Below are positions 23,758-36,007 of a DNA stretch of 64,000 nucleotides, piece after piece. How positions within the stretch are numbered: the first letter of the stretch is position 1; each line of letters begins with the position of its first letter. The stretch comes from Combretum micranthum. Its lineage: Eukaryota; Streptophyta; Magnoliopsida; Myrtales; Combretaceae. Under the pieces are notes generated by a model. It did not search any database, was not told where the DNA came from, and saw only the letters and a program-made list of their open reading frames with translations. The stretch covers positions 558,001-622,000 of the forward strand of contig JAMXBD010000405.1 in assembly GCA_024138025.1 (NCBI GenBank), in the 5' to 3' direction. The translations under genes were made by a program, and so were the position numbers.

Positions 23758-24703
23758 CTAAGAAACTCCTGTGAGATGGAGAAAATCTATGAAAGACACT
23801 GATTCGGCCAACGAATATTTTGGGTGCTTAGTACATTCTCGAGTTCCTTTTCGTAAGGCAATAGGTAAGTCAAGATTAGAGGGAACATCTGAAGGAATTG
23901 AATCTATGCATACCTCATTCCCAAGAGTAGAGTTTAAGTTTTGGAGTTGCACAAGGTCTGGTGCCAGAACTTCTCTCCTTGAGTTCACTTGTCCATACCT
24001 CCTAGTATTAAGTTCTTCATTGAGAGGGACTCTAGTTGTTTCAACAATTTTAGGATTTGGTTCTTGTGGGGGCAATTTCACATTTTTCACAATTGAAAGA
24101 CTCAACATCTAGACTTTTAAACAAAGATGGAAACAAAAGTTTAATGACTTGAAATGATGGATGTCCGAGTCGGCGATGATGGAGCCAAATTTTCTCTTTA
24201 TTGGATGACAAAGACTCGGAAACAAATGACACTGACTGTTTATCCTTGGTGATGGTTGGTTGACTTGATTCAAGAAAGTAGAGGCCACCTCTTTCTCTGA
24301 CATATCTAATCATCTTCCCCATACCCTTTTCTTGAAATACACAATCACTATGATGGAAAACTACATTACATTGTAAGTCATGAGTAAGTTTTTGGACGGA
24401 TATCAAATTGGTAGATAGCTTAGGGACATGAAGGACATTTTGCAAGGTTAACAATGGGTTAATTTGAACACTTCCAAATCCTGCAACAGTGGTCAAAGAA
24501 CCATCTGCAGTGGCTATTTTCCTACTGCTTGGGCATGGGGAATAGGTGGTAAAGACATTTGGTGAGTGGGTCATATGATCGGTAGCTCCTAAATCCATAA
24601 TCCAAGAGGTGGAAAAGGTAGCATCCGAAACATTTAATCCAATAGAAAGTGAAGTCTGACCTGAATATGCTAAAGAACAAATTTCTGACATGTCGCTTAG
24701 CAC
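23758..24703 (-). pseudogene. Copia C protease and pre-integrase with integrase core deleted
   Basis: The frame at 24050-24703 encodes a copia aspartic protease segment with WIMDLGATDHMTH, where the catalytic D-S/T-G is D-L-G, so the protease is probably dead. The integrase zinc-binding region follows (LHHRRLGHP, then NCEKCEIA). Instead of the D-D-E integrase core, it jumps at about 24055-24110 to the linker before reverse transcriptase, including RKGTRECTKHPKYSL (about 23830-23875), in another reading frame. The integrase catalytic domain is therefore missing. The RT frame continues below 23760. Confidence 0.8.
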
Positions 24704-24724
24704 AAATCAGAATAAAAAAATTGA

Positions 24725-24850
24725 AACAACACCAGCAATTAAGGCTGGCTCTATGAAAACAAAAATAGAGGAGAAATACCAGCAATTAAGGCTGGCTAGT
24801 CATAGGTATAAGGATAAAAAGAAAACCACCAGCAATTGAGGTCGGTTGAA
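24725..24850 (-). repeat. Three ~48-bp tandem repeats in the copia C leader
   Basis: The plus strand shows CCAGCAATTAAGGCTGGCT near 24730 and 24780, and a third diverged copy, CCAGCAATTGAGGTCGGTT, near 24829. The spacing is about 48-50 bp. Each unit is a small inverted repeat (CCAGC...GCTGG). They lie where leader or gag sequence is expected. Confidence 0.75.
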
Positions 24851-24907
24851 AAGAAGAAACAAAGAAAAAGGTGGAAGCAGAAAATCAAAAGCACTCCAGG
24901 ATGAATT

Positions 24908-24919
24908 GCTCTGATACCA
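24908..24919 (-). other. Primer binding site of copia C
   Basis: The complement reads TGGTATCAGAGC, a perfect match to the initiator-Met tRNA site of plant copia elements, directly inside the 5' LTR. Confidence 0.9.
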
Positions 24920-25186
24920 TGTCAGAAAATGTCATGAAAATTTTCCTCATTACTTTTTATTATACATGAAGAAAGTATATATACACATTGTACAAGATCA
25001 AAAAAGAGGAAAGAAAATCCTATTCCTAGTCAAATCTCCTTATCTTGAAATTAATGCTCCTAAATTAATGTTATTAGTCAAATCATTAATGACTCCTAAA
25101 TTAATGCTATTGGTCAACATTCTTGACTCCTAAATTAATGCTATTGGTCAAAACTTTTCTAAATTAATGTAGTCGGTTTTCCAACA
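24920..25186 (-). repeat. 5' LTR of copia C
   Basis: 267 bp, identical to 21956-22188 except for two substitutions and a tandem 34-bp duplication of an ATTCTTGACTCCTAAATTAA-containing segment near 25095-25150. Confidence 0.88.
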
Positions 25187-25191
25187 AGTAG

Positions 25192-27225
25192 GAATGTCAT
25201 TAGCTGCAATTAAGGATGTACAAGCCATCATACCAATAAAGCGAGTAGGCTCTCTAATTATCCTTTTTAGCTTACTAGTTGCAATTGATTCAAGTTACTA
25301 TGGAAGTTCTTGGGTATGAACCTCCTTTACATTAGAAATTTCTTCTATCATAGGAGAGTCATCAGCAGTTTCTCATCTGCTGGGATTACTAATCTTTCAA
25401 ACTCCACCTATTGGGGAGTATCATTTAACTGCTCAACATCCACCTTTTTCAACATGGTAGTAGATTCATCAAAGGAGACTTCCCTGCTAAAGACACTTTT
25501 TTTTTTTTTTTTTTTGTCTTTGGAAACCACAAATGATAACCGTTTATGGCAGAGGTGACTCCCATAAACATTACTTTCTTTATGCTTGAATCCAACTTTG
25601 ATTCCTTAACATGATAGTATGTAGTGGTATCAAATACACATAAGGAATCATAGTCTATAGTAAGCTTCCTAAACCATTTCTCAAATGGTGTTTTCCCACC
25701 AATAGTAGTAGATGCTAAACAATTGATAAAGTGATGTGCATATGTTGTAGCTTCAGCCCAAAATTCTCTATCCAACCTAACATTAGATAACATACGTCAA
25801 ACTTTCTTCAGTAATGTTTGGTTCATGAATTTTGTTAACCCATTCTGTTGTGATGTAGATTGGAGAGTAAAGTGTCTAAAAATGCCTTCATCTTTACAGA
25901 TTTTTCCAAATGGATCACTTTTTTATTTTCTACCATTATATGTACAGAGACGTTTGATCCTTTTGTCTATTTGAGTTTCCATCATCTTTTTCCATTTGAA
26001 GAACACTCTTAATACTTCATCCTATGCCTTCATTGTATACACCCATACTCTATAGGAATAATCATCAACAAAGGTTACATAATAATGTTTCCTTTTGATG
26101 CAATGCTCATAGAAATCCAATTTGTAGGGTTGTAAGTCTTTCAACAATCCTTGTTTTGAGAAAATTCAAGGATTTTTCACCTGCATACCCTAAAAGCATA
26201 TGCCATAATCTGACTACTTCTGACTCCCGATCACCTACGAATGTTACTGTAGTTATCCCTGTAATTGTACTTCCTAAGTAGTGGTAAAGATTCTTATTTT
26301 TCCAAGATCCCCTCATCACTATGCATGCACCATAAATGATTTTCATTACTGCATCTTTTGCTTTTATTTGAATCCCCTTTTCTTTTAAGGTACCTTTAGA
26401 AATAAGAGTCTTCATCAATTCTGGAACACACCGAACACCTATTAAGGTTATGATTGATCCATCTTGATTTCTCAAGCGAATTGAACCAATCCCATATGTA
26501 ATAAGAGGAATATTATTTGTTGTATAAACAACTTCACCATTTATTTCTTCAAAATCCATGAACCAATCCTTACGAAGACACATATGATAACTACAAGCTA
26601 AATCCAACATCTATATGTTAGAAGCGTTGGTTAATGATTTAGCAAGTGAGAAATTTGGTTCCACATCATCACACTTAACCACATTTGATTCTGCTACATC
26701 TTTTCTTTTATCATATTTGTCCTTATTTTTCAACTTTGGACAATCTTTCTTCCAATGTCCCTTTTCTAACAAAAGGCACACTTATCTCTATTAGGTTTAG
26801 ACCTTGGCTAGGATCTTCCCTTCTTTCCTTTACTCTTGTTATATGAATGACCTCTGACTACCAAAGCTTCCACTGCAAAATGGCCATAGCTATTAAAAAT
26901 TTCTACTTCAAGTTTTGTATTTGTCATAGTGGTTCTTGCGAAAATGGATAATAATGGAGATGTCGATGTGATTGGCACATATCTTCTTTGTTTTCTCTCA
27001 TTTCAAATATAACTATTCTTCAATAGCTTTCAATGCAAATGCCAAATAACCTAAGGAAATCTTTTTTGATGTGGAAGATCAAATAAAACTACAACCATAG
27101 AGCATACTAAGAGTAACCCTTGGCTCTAATGCCTAATAGCGTGAAGAAATCTTTTCTAAGGTAGACGATCATATTAAACTGTAACTATAGAGCATACAAA
27201 GAATAACTTCGGATCTTATACTAAT
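25192..27225 (-). pseudogene. Copia B gag end, protease and integrase relic
   Basis: The remaining 5' coding part of copia B, decayed. A CCHC knuckle split by a frameshift lies at about 26740-26790 (CAFC, then GHWKKDCPK in another frame). The protease and pre-integrase segment is at 26107-26610, with SACSYHMC (active-site D-S-A/G type) and a VVRLWHMLLGYAGEKSL zinc-binding start. The integrase C-terminal region is at 25449-25793, with LDREFWAEATTYAHHFINCL and YYHVKESKLD. A 17-18-base poly-T tract near 25500 lies in this frame. The decayed primer site TTAGTATAAGATCC lies next to the LTR at 27210-27225. Confidence 0.75.
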
Positions 27226-27790
27226 TGTTGCGAAATCAAGGTAATATTTCACTTACCAAATCTAGTATAATTTTATAGATATATAGAGAGTGAATTATTG
27301 TACTGAAAAATTACACTAAGTTTAATTCTTAGGAAAGGTTGGAGGGATCATAAACGGTCGCCCCTTAAAATACAATCTCCTTAGAGAGAGTTTTCATCTA
27401 TATGTAATTTAATAGCACAACATATCACCATAGCTATACTCTATAATAGCTATTGGAAGAAAAAAAATAAAGAACACTATAAATTAATGAGGTTTGACTA
27501 ATTATGCATACGTCCTCAGATAATACTAAAGCTTCATTTCACTAAGAAGAACCACAAAGTGAAATATTACAAAAGGAGGAGAAAGAAAAGAATTTCACAA
27601 AAGGAATAATAAGCAAATTTCTACAAATTTTGGGATGATAACTAAAATGGGAGAGAGCTGATTTTATGGCTTGAGAAATGCCCTACCATTTTTAAAAATT
27701 TCCATGTGGGACAACATTCCTTAAATTCTTCCCACATTACAATAACTTTCTCCATTATTTTCCATGTGGGATAAGCTACATTTTTGAACG
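27226..27790 (-). repeat. 5' LTR of copia B
   Basis: Starts TGTTGCGAAATC and ends near 27790. It aligns with 14109-14664; shared blocks include CACTAAGAAGAACCACAAAG and TTTTATGGCTTGAG. Confidence 0.78.
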
Positions 27791-28571
27791 ATAAGAAGAT
27801 TTAAGCTAATAAACCTTTTGATGATACGAAATTAAAGATTTCTTATCCAAGTAAGAGTAGTAATAGTATGCATACTTCTAATGTTTATAAAATAAGATAG
27901 GATAATTATCTATGGTTAAGGAAGAAAAATAATGGTTTATTGAAAAAATATAAAAATAGCATAGATTAAAAATAACTTAAAAATAGTCAAAATAAACTCT
28001 TCTCTTGAGAAAACGAGTTTGATACAGTCGTATCGAAAACACATGAACTCTTCTCTTTAAGAAATAAGTTCAATACAACTATAGCAAACTAATTCACTTT
28101 ATCTTAGATAATTTTTATGATACAACACACATGAAACTCTTCTTGTCTCATTTCCCTTATAATCATATAATTTCTCAAAATGCATTGACTTTTATTTAAT
28201 TTTTTTATTCTCAAAAGATGAAGTATATAAAGTACAACTATATTAGAGTTTGAAGAGCATGCTGATTCTCAATGGTATTATCTTTTGATGCTGGTGGCAT
28301 AAAATTGTAAGCTCGTACAAACTTGTTTATTATTTTAATTATTTTTCTGTGGTGATTTTTCTATAATTTTTTTTTATTATCCCCAATATCTATCATGTCA
28401 CTAAGAATTTTGTCCTAATAATCAAATTTCCATCGAACAACATTTTTGCTCATTGTATTTGTGGTGATGGAATAGAGTACAATTAGCATCATTGAAATTT
28501 GAATTAGATTGTAGTTACACACGTGTATGCTATATTGGGTGAGCCTATTTTGAAAGCCATAATTTTTAAAA
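27791..28571. other. Spacer between copia B and the Mutator-like element
   Basis: AT-rich, with no coding sequence or repeat boundary recognised. The last ten bases (28562-28571, ATTTTTAAAA) are the left target copy of the next element. Confidence 0.5.
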
Positions 28572-28790
28572 AGGGTTAATGTCAAATTTCGCAATTCAAC
28601 TTTACTAAAAAATGTAATTAGATACTTAAACTTTTAAAAATTCGATTTTAGTGCCTAATCAAACTTTCTAAAGCCAAAATTGGTACCTCACTTAACACCG
28701 CTAAGTCCGGTAGTCAACGAGTCATATACAACCAATTGAAGCCTAACACGTGTTGCTGACCATTAACCTAACCATGGTTTAATCAAAAAG
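28572..28790 (+). repeat. Left terminal inverted repeat of the Mutator-like element
   Basis: Pairs imperfectly with 38465-38663. Shared elements in order: TTTCG, CAACTTT/TAACTTT, AACTTTTAAAA, CTCACTTAACA and GTCATATA-AACCAAT. Confidence 0.6.
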
Positions 28791-29584
28791 CAAGAAAAAA
28801 ATTAGTAGACAATCACATGTGATGGAGAAAATAAGATGGTCAAAGTTTAGAATAAAAACGTTAGATAATTAAACTAATGTAACAAGTGAGATTTCATAAC
28901 TTTAGCTAACATTAAGATCCAGTTGAGGTAACTAAACCCCATCTTTAACCTTGTTAAACCTTAACCAATGAAACCCTAACTTACCCTCTGTGAAATTGCA
29001 TAAGTGTGGACCATGTGAAGTCGTAGTGAGATTTCAGCTACACAATACAATGCTTTGCTAGCTGTTCCACCCAATAATTGGTCAAAGAATGAAGACTCCA
29101 TTGATAATGACGTTAGCTTAGCAAATGCATGTGAAAGGTACCTATCCTACCCATTTTCGAAGTTTTTTTTTTCCCCTTTCCACTCTAACATTGTGCATTT
29201 TACTACTTTTTCCCTAATTATATATGACTTTAGATATAATTAAGAAACCTTTATTACTCATTGTATGTTAGTCCTATTTGCATATACCTAGAAAGACATG
29301 TTGTAAATCATTGTATTTCTTCTATGTTAGTGAAATATAGGTGGCTTAGTGTTGTTTAATGAGTTAGTGAGGTATAAGTGGCTTAGTGGTGAAGTACGCA
29401 GATTGAATTGTCAATAAGGGTTTGCAATAATATGTTGTTCATCTCTATTGCTATGAATTAGATATTTTCTAGATACTGATTTTGTAAGGGTATCCCACTT
29501 ATGCAATACACTAGATTTTTTAGCCTATGCTAAAATTGATAATTTTTGTCTGCATTGTATGCAATTTAAACCTTCTTATACATG

Positions 29585-30249
29585 TTAGAGGCCGATATGA
29601 AGGAGAAGGTGCTTCTAGAGAGCACTCTAGTGGTGAGGAAATTTATTAAACTGTTCATCCATATCATATCAGCTAAGATGCCCTCCTTTATTTCCTTGGT
29701 AACTTCAACTTCATGAATACAGAGAAAATTTCCTTTCTAGTCCCAATGAAGACAATTGAAAGGGAGCAATAGCAGTCATTTATACATAAAGCACATGCTT
29801 GGTTGAATTTGTAATGAGGGCATACAAATTAAAGGACTTGGATAGTGTCACTTAAAATCAAAGGAGGGAGCCAGGATTGTTGAGGTAGATTTTTATCTAA
29901 TGATGATGATGAAGAAGTATTGGCTGATAGGAGAAAGGAAAAAAACCTTCCTAGCCAATAAAGGGTCTTATTAGATTGAGGGTTTCCACATTGATGTAGA
30001 TCCTATATTTGAAGGTTACAATTTTGAAATAAAGAGTGTGAACAAGGGTAATGGGGTGCTAGGAGGGGCTAAGACTTCTAGGAATGATGAGGAGAACCCC
30101 CTTTCTAATGATGAGAGCAATTCCTATACAAACTCTAGTGATGAGGATGATGAGGATAATATTGTGAGACCCCATAGGATCACTATGATCTAAAAACACC
30201 ATATTCCTATGTATGTGTTAGCATGGTCTTCCTTAGAAAAGAGTGAAAA
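29585..30249 (+). pseudogene. Acidic coding relic, possibly N-terminus of a MULE transposase
   Basis: Plus-strand segments, broken by stops, encode acidic stretches such as DDDEEVLADRRKEK (about 29900-29940) and SSDEDDEDNIV (about 30134-30165). Many Mutator-like transposases start with a similar Asp/Glu-rich region. No zinc finger or DDE-type domain follows, because a Sirevirus-type LTR begins at about 30250. The assignment depends on the position inside the inverted repeats. Confidence 0.35.
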
Positions 30250-31254
30250 TGCACTAGGAGTACTCAAGAGGGGGGTGAATCAAGTATTTGCCCAAAAATT
30301 TTGAAATAATTAATTTTAATTTCACTAAAACAAAATTCAGGTGAACTTGTAGCGGATAAATAAACAATAAATATAAAGCGTAAAATAAAGAGATAAAGTT
30401 AGAGAAAATCAAGCTAGATTTAACATAGATTTCGACCCATTTCCTACTCTCCACAGTCCACAAATTGCTTCTATCAAGGTCTTCAACACCATTTTAATTA
30501 ATAGCAAAAGTTAGCTCAAGATAAGCAATTACACAACTCAGGAAATAAAATATTTCCTAAGTGTTTTTATATGAATAGCAATAGATATGAACTAAGCACT
30601 AGAGTAAATTTTCTCTCTTAACATTTGCAACTATTATGTACAAGAGAACAAAGAAAAAGAATTTGTTTGATCACAATTAATGAGATCGTAAATGATTTTG
30701 ACACTCATTCTTACTTTGTTGTTCTCCAGGACTTGTATATAAATAGCCTTTGAATTTCAAAAGTCAGTCAAACACAACGTCTATAATATGTTAAACATTA
30801 AATGCGCTTCAATGGATCTTTTCTTGCCATATCAGCTGCAGACTCTAAGCTGTCATCAAATACTTGTCGCACCACAATCTATCGCACCCCAAATTTATCC
30901 TCAACAGCCTCTCCAGACGTACGCTTCTTCGAGCCTCAAATTTGGCACATCGAACTCTAAGTCCTCATCATGCCGAGCCCTCGACGTGACCCTCAATAGT
31001 ACTATTTGCTTCTTTATCTTTGTCAAGCATTTGTTCTGTACTAGTCAAGCCTCAACTTTTTAGCACGTCAAGCCCTAAAGTTGACCTTTGATAAGTCTTA
31101 TTCTTTTCTTTAGATTGTTGCGCATGTGACTTAACTTGTCGAGCCTCAAACACTTAACTTGTTTAGGACTCTACCAACCCTTCGACCGTTGTTTAGGCAT
31201 ACTTAACCTTGTCGAGTGATTTAATGCTACTTATATGCCTTTTTATTTTAAACT
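30250..31254 (-). repeat. Sirevirus-type LTR fragment
   Basis: Begins TGCACTAGGAGTACTCAAGAG followed by GGGGGTGAATC, the pattern seen (as complement) at the 3' edge of long Sirevirus-type LTRs, as at 18636. 30380-30490 resembles 4735-4845. The right edge lacks a TGTTG/CAACA terminus and appears cut off by the next LTR fragment. Confidence 0.5.
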
Positions 31255-32440
31255 CTATTAATAAGCATAAATTAACTGACCAATAGAAATTGGGTGCGTA
31301 TGCAGCAAAGATTACTGTGAGACCAGGTCGAACCATAGGGAGCTAATAGCTAATTACTAGGTATTTGAAATTTTCCCTAAGCTAAGCTATAAAGATCAGA
31401 TTTTAAGTTAAGCTATTGAATTATGATCTAACTAAAAACTAAACTAATGAATCAAGTTGAACACTTCTAACCAAATGCTCTAGCAACACAAATGAGGGAT
31501 CCAAGTTTAAGAGATGCTAAAAACAATTAGAAAACATGCAGTTATATTTTCATTTGAATTGAATTGATGCCTCAAGTTGATATTGAAACTGGTTACTTAG
31601 GATTTCACCAAACTCACTAGAATTCACCTACTACCCGGAGTAACAAAATTTAAATCATAGTATACATCATCCTACTAAGGCAATTTATCTATAATCATAA
31701 GATAAATAGCAATCAGCTCACACCGAAATTACTACTCTAATTAAAATTATAAATCAAGCACCACCAAGTGACCCAAAATTATAACTTTAACTGCATTAAG
31801 CAAATGAGGTCATAAATTTCATCAAAAACTTGCATAACCCTATGACAAATTTCTTTCAAAAATCTAAGTTTATGTTCATAAAGATTATCGAATCTCTCCC
31901 AAATATCTCTACCCCTAATCCACCCAATCAATATGGGCCCAAAACTAATCAAATAGATGATGAACAACAATAGTTAAATTCCCAAATAATTAAATAACAA
32001 CATCAAAATAAGTCAAATGATCCAATTCATCAAATCCATCAGTGCATCTTCATCATTACATTAAGCATGACATCTCAAACATACAATCAAGCAAATATCA
32101 TAATAAAACAAAGATTGAAAACACCTCAATAGAATTCTTCATTCATCAAAATCTTCAAATCCATAAGCCCAAAGAATTGGGCATTGCTTGATTGTATCAA
32201 AACCCTAAAATCACCTCCACATGTTACTAGAATAATAAGGTTTTAGTAGCTTAAGCTTGAATTACACATACACATGTTTTTCTTGCTTTTCTCTCTCTTT
32301 TTCTATGATTTTCAAGTAGAAATCGAATGAATACAAATCAGATCCATTGACACAACTTATAGAATAAAGGTTAGAATTTCGGCAATCAGAACATACACCA
32401 GCAATTACATATTGTACGCTGATGGTCAGGCTGAACAGTA
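31255..32440 (-). repeat. Ty3/gypsy LTR fragment
   Basis: Shows a TGAGACCAGGTCGAACCATAG-like stretch near 31316-31340 and an overall order like the Athila-type LTR at 1889-3357, including an AAAACCCTAAAATCACC segment. It appears to be another minus-oriented gypsy LTR. No terminal repeat or flanking duplication was confirmed. Confidence 0.45.
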
Positions 32441-32450
32441 TGCCCAAGTG

Positions 32451-33234
32451 TTAGTGTGTTGCAGCAGGGGTAAACTGTTGAGATGAACCATTGACAGACC
32501 GAAGAAGATGGTTGCGGGCAAACCACTGATTTGATCGTATGTTGGAGAGATGTACAGATGCTGGTAGAACAAAGGAGCTTGAAAAATTTTGAAGAGCTAA
32601 CTCTTTGTTGATGAGTTTTTCGTGTAGTTCATTAAAGGAAATGATAGTATCACGACTATATACCACATTTATTATAGATTTATAATTTTCGTCAAGTCCT
32701 TCCAAGACTTTTTCAATCAAATCTTCTTGATCTAGAGGTTTCCAAGGGCAGTGAGCTCATCTGCACGAGTTTTGATAGCTTACATGCAATCTATGATAGA
32801 AAGAGAGCCTTTAGTGATGTTTTCAGATTATCCTTGAGTTGCTTGATGTGTCCTTGAGAGGGTCGAGCATAAGTGTTGGCGAGAGTTTATCATGCCTCTT
32901 GAGATGTTTTTGATTGAGTGACAAGTGACATAATATTTGGTGAAAAAGTACCTATAAGAGCTCCAAATAGAAGTGTGTCCTATCTTAGCCATATTTAATA
33001 TGCTGGATTAGGAGTGATTGTGTTATTAACTGTGATAGTGGCTGAAGGAAAAGGATGAGAACCATCAATGAACTTCTACAAGTTATAGCCGATTAGAATC
33101 GCTTCCATTTGGGTTTTCCGAAAGAGATGGTTTGTAGAGGTAAGTTTGATTAAGTTGTGAATTGTGATCATAGTTAATAAATTTGAAGGTTCATGAGTGT
33201 TTTGAATAATAATGGGAGACTTCTCGTTTGCCAT
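32451..33234 (-). pseudogene. Copia D gag fragment
   Basis: Minus strand, starting MANEKSP at 33234. It encodes a copia-type gag (UBN2 family) with frameshifts: LTSTNHLFRKTQMEAILIGY, then a GALIGTFSP segment, then LIEKVLEGLDENYKSIINVV and FNELHEKLINKELAL (32600-32720). It ends at about 32450, where the gypsy LTR fragment begins, and pol is absent. It resembles the gag of copia E (53832 onward). Confidence 0.75.
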
Positions 33235-33304
33235 TGGGAAGGAAAGAAAAAGGTTAATAGGGATTGGGAACCTATGACGAAAATTTTTACAAAGCACAAC
33301 CAAG

Positions 33305-33542
33305 ACTCTGATACCATGAAGAAGATATAAGAGGAGAACAATTCCTAGAAAAGGTTTTTCTATTGTCAATATCTTGTTTATACATACATAGAAATATATA
33401 TATATATATATATATATTGTTGGAATATCTCTCCTACCACTATATTAATTATATTGTTTAACTCTATATTAATTACATTATTTGACTATATTAATTACAT
33501 TGTTTGACCAATCTTATCACATTATTTGACTAGTCTTATCAG
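33305..33542 (-). repeat. Copia D primer site and 5' LTR
   Basis: The complement of 33305-33316 reads TGGTATCAGAGT, the copia primer site. From 33317 (TGAAGAAGATA) runs an LTR-sized block that includes a (TA)n tract at 33394-33418 and repeated TATATTAATTACATT units; its outer edge, near 33542, is approximate. Confidence 0.6.
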
Positions 33543-36007
33543 CAGTAACCCACAGTATGATCTAGTATAATGTCTATGCAATGTGATTAATCAATGAATG
33601 CATATCTCATCAACTAAGCCATGTTTCTTTTGTTGTATGTAGAGTAGAAGCACTACAGGTGGCAATAGCCTTACAAAGGAAGTTCAAGTGTGACTAAAGC
33701 ATAGGGATGAAACAAATAATTCTATTAGTCATTCTATATGTGAGTTTATTGCCATTTTTTTTTACCGATTGGAATGTCTATTTAAATAACATAAGGGGTT
33801 TTAAGGAAAGCATCCTAAATCAGCCTGTGGCCTGAATTTAGTATACAACAATGTTGATGATACTAGACAACAATGGTATGTATACTCTTAACAATATTAT
33901 GGTTCCGTTGGATTCATTTCGTACCCTACTTTGAGGCAAGGTAGATGATTGAGTTACTTAAACTGACGAATACTTCAAATTCATTCCATCATGCAACTTA
34001 TGAAAGGAAAAACAAATTGAAAGCAACGGACACCGTGTGCTAAGGCAACACCGTTGACTACCAAATTTGGTTGGAAGTCCCCAGGCTGTCCATGTACCAT
34101 CACACCAGCTTGTAAGACTCCTGTAATGCAAAGTAAAAACCATGCTTCACCAAGTAGGGGGATAAGGTGGTGAGCACATCTTCGAGCTCTCACAATCTAC
34201 CTATAGTTAAGGTACGTTTTCAATTATTATTAACTTCATTATATAATATGTACAAAAAAGGATTACATGTCCAACTTGTTAAATCACATGTGTCTATTAA
34301 CTTGAACAACTTAGTTGATGATATTGTTACCATACCACGTTTGACCCGAAGCATGACGTGCATAAGTCCTTCAACAAATGTGCGTACTAGCACATAACCT
34401 ACTGTCCAATCCGCATCTAACTACTCAATCTAAAATGCACTAGTAAGGTCATGAATGTTTCATCCTTTGTAAATGGAAAGTCAACATTCCATTTTTAATA
34501 TACCCACCCTTTGACCTCATTATTTGCATTATAGAAGACAGTGAACAGAGGTCAAGTGTATGAAAACTGCATTTGATTTAAGAGGCCTTGCAAGAAAATG
34601 CCCAATCCAAGTACCTGGCCAAGGTTAAACATGGTTAGAAGCCAGGCATAAGTTTATTCGATATGGATGAAGCTCAAATCGTGTAGTCGATGACGCATAA
34701 GAGAGGATTGGACAAGTTAGTGCTACGACAAAGAAGTGAAAGAATTTCAATGGTTAACTTTTACAAGAAGAAGTCTGATGGTCCATTAACTTGGAGGATT
34801 CAAGCAATGAAAATGAAGATGGGAGAAACCCCACACAAGAAAGTCGAGTAAACAAATAGAGGAATTACCACTTATGTTCGGTTTTTATTTCTTTTATCTT
34901 TGTGGCAGTGCATGAGACGCTCTAAGTAATTGCTATTTGTAATATGATGTATAGCTCCTAGTGGGGAAAGCTTTTCTAAATACCTTTTTTTATTCTTTCT
35001 TTTTTTTTTTGTGGTGGCTATATTTGCTAGACCCCATTTTGGAAGCCATGAGATGGTCCTTTTGTGTTAGCTGATTGAGCATTGATGGATGGATGGAGAG
35101 GTCAACAAGATGGACGTATTGTTATGGTAGTTGTAATGTCAACTACATGACAAGAACCTTTTGTTTAATGGCAATGCAAATATTTATTGAAATTTACTGT
35201 CATGCCGCTTTGGTCGTTTTATTGACAATTTTGTTAATTTGAAAGGAGGTTTCATTCCATCAAATGGTCATATGCAGTGTGTGATATGTTGTGTTTCATA
35301 AGACGAGTGCTTAACATTATGGTGCTTGTAACATTATGTTTCCTAATACAGGTGCTCCATCTGTTGTGGCCATGTCTCATTGTGTAACTTAAATCAACTT
35401 ATCCTTTATCTTCATTGCAAAGCTATTACTAGGCAGAATCTATAGGTATTGTTGAATAGGTAAATACATTCTACCAAAGCAACTTCATTGACAAGTGCCC
35501 TACACTTCATAAGGAATTTAATATATTTTGTCGTAAACAATTAAGATATGAGTGCACTTCATACATAATTTAATTAGCCTATCAGTGTGCTTCATATGCT
35601 TAATTATCATATGCTTAGTTCACATACATTCTCCTTCACAAAAAAGATGTTTACACGTCATAATAAAGTTGACAAAACAACAACAAGGTGTAAACATTGG
35701 ACATTAACTGAATGCTTCCATTGATCATTAACCAAGTGCTTACAAAATTCCTATTGAACTTGAAAAATGCCAATTAACTCAGCTAAAAACATTCACATAT
35801 ATCCTAGCCTAATATCACCAAAATAATGTCACCCTCTGTAAACTATAAATAACATCAAGATCCCAATCCATGTAGTCACAAGCATGTACTTGTATAATTC
35901 GCTGATATTTTCACGTCCATTAATCTGATTGCTATTGTTTGCTTTAATCCTTTGATGGTGATGACCAATTTCGACCAGCTCGATCGCCTCTCTCCTGGTC
36001 TTTTGTG
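33543..36007. other. Interior of the Mutator-like element, unrecognised
   Basis: No open frame over 100 codons and no domain I recognise on either strand. A relatively GC-rich stretch at 33990-34180 and a weakly coding-like stretch at 34480-34860 contain several stops. It could be decayed transposase or captured host sequence; nothing decides between them. Confidence 0.4.

Larger units (their letters stand above)
21956..25186 (-). mobile_element. Copia C: young, internally deleted Ty1-copia element
   Basis: Flanked by AGTAG at 21951-21955 and 25187-25191, with LTRs at 21956-22188 and 24920-25186. Over shared positions the LTRs differ by only two substitutions, plus one 34-bp duplication, so the insertion is recent. 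From the 5' end (right) come the primer site, a leader with short repeats but no gag, a protease/pre-integrase frame, a deletion of the integrase core, and an open RT-RNase H frame. The polypurine tract is at 22189-22200. The protein resembles the Ale lineage. It lies within copia B. Confidence 0.88.
14109..27790 (-). mobile_element. Copia B: old Ty1-copia element split by two later copia insertions
   Basis: Two related LTRs, at 14109-14664 and 27226-27790, flank minus-strand copia coding remnants in the order gag knuckle, protease, integrase, reverse transcriptase, RNase H. Removing copia A (15046-20716) and copia C (21956-25186) with one target copy each leaves about 4.8 kb, a normal copia length. 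The flanking pentamers ATCAG (14104-14108) and ATAAG (27791-27795) may be a decayed target duplication. The LTRs have diverged clearly, so this is the oldest layer. The protease reads SACSYHMC, as in Tnt1/Tork-type elements. Confidence 0.82.
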
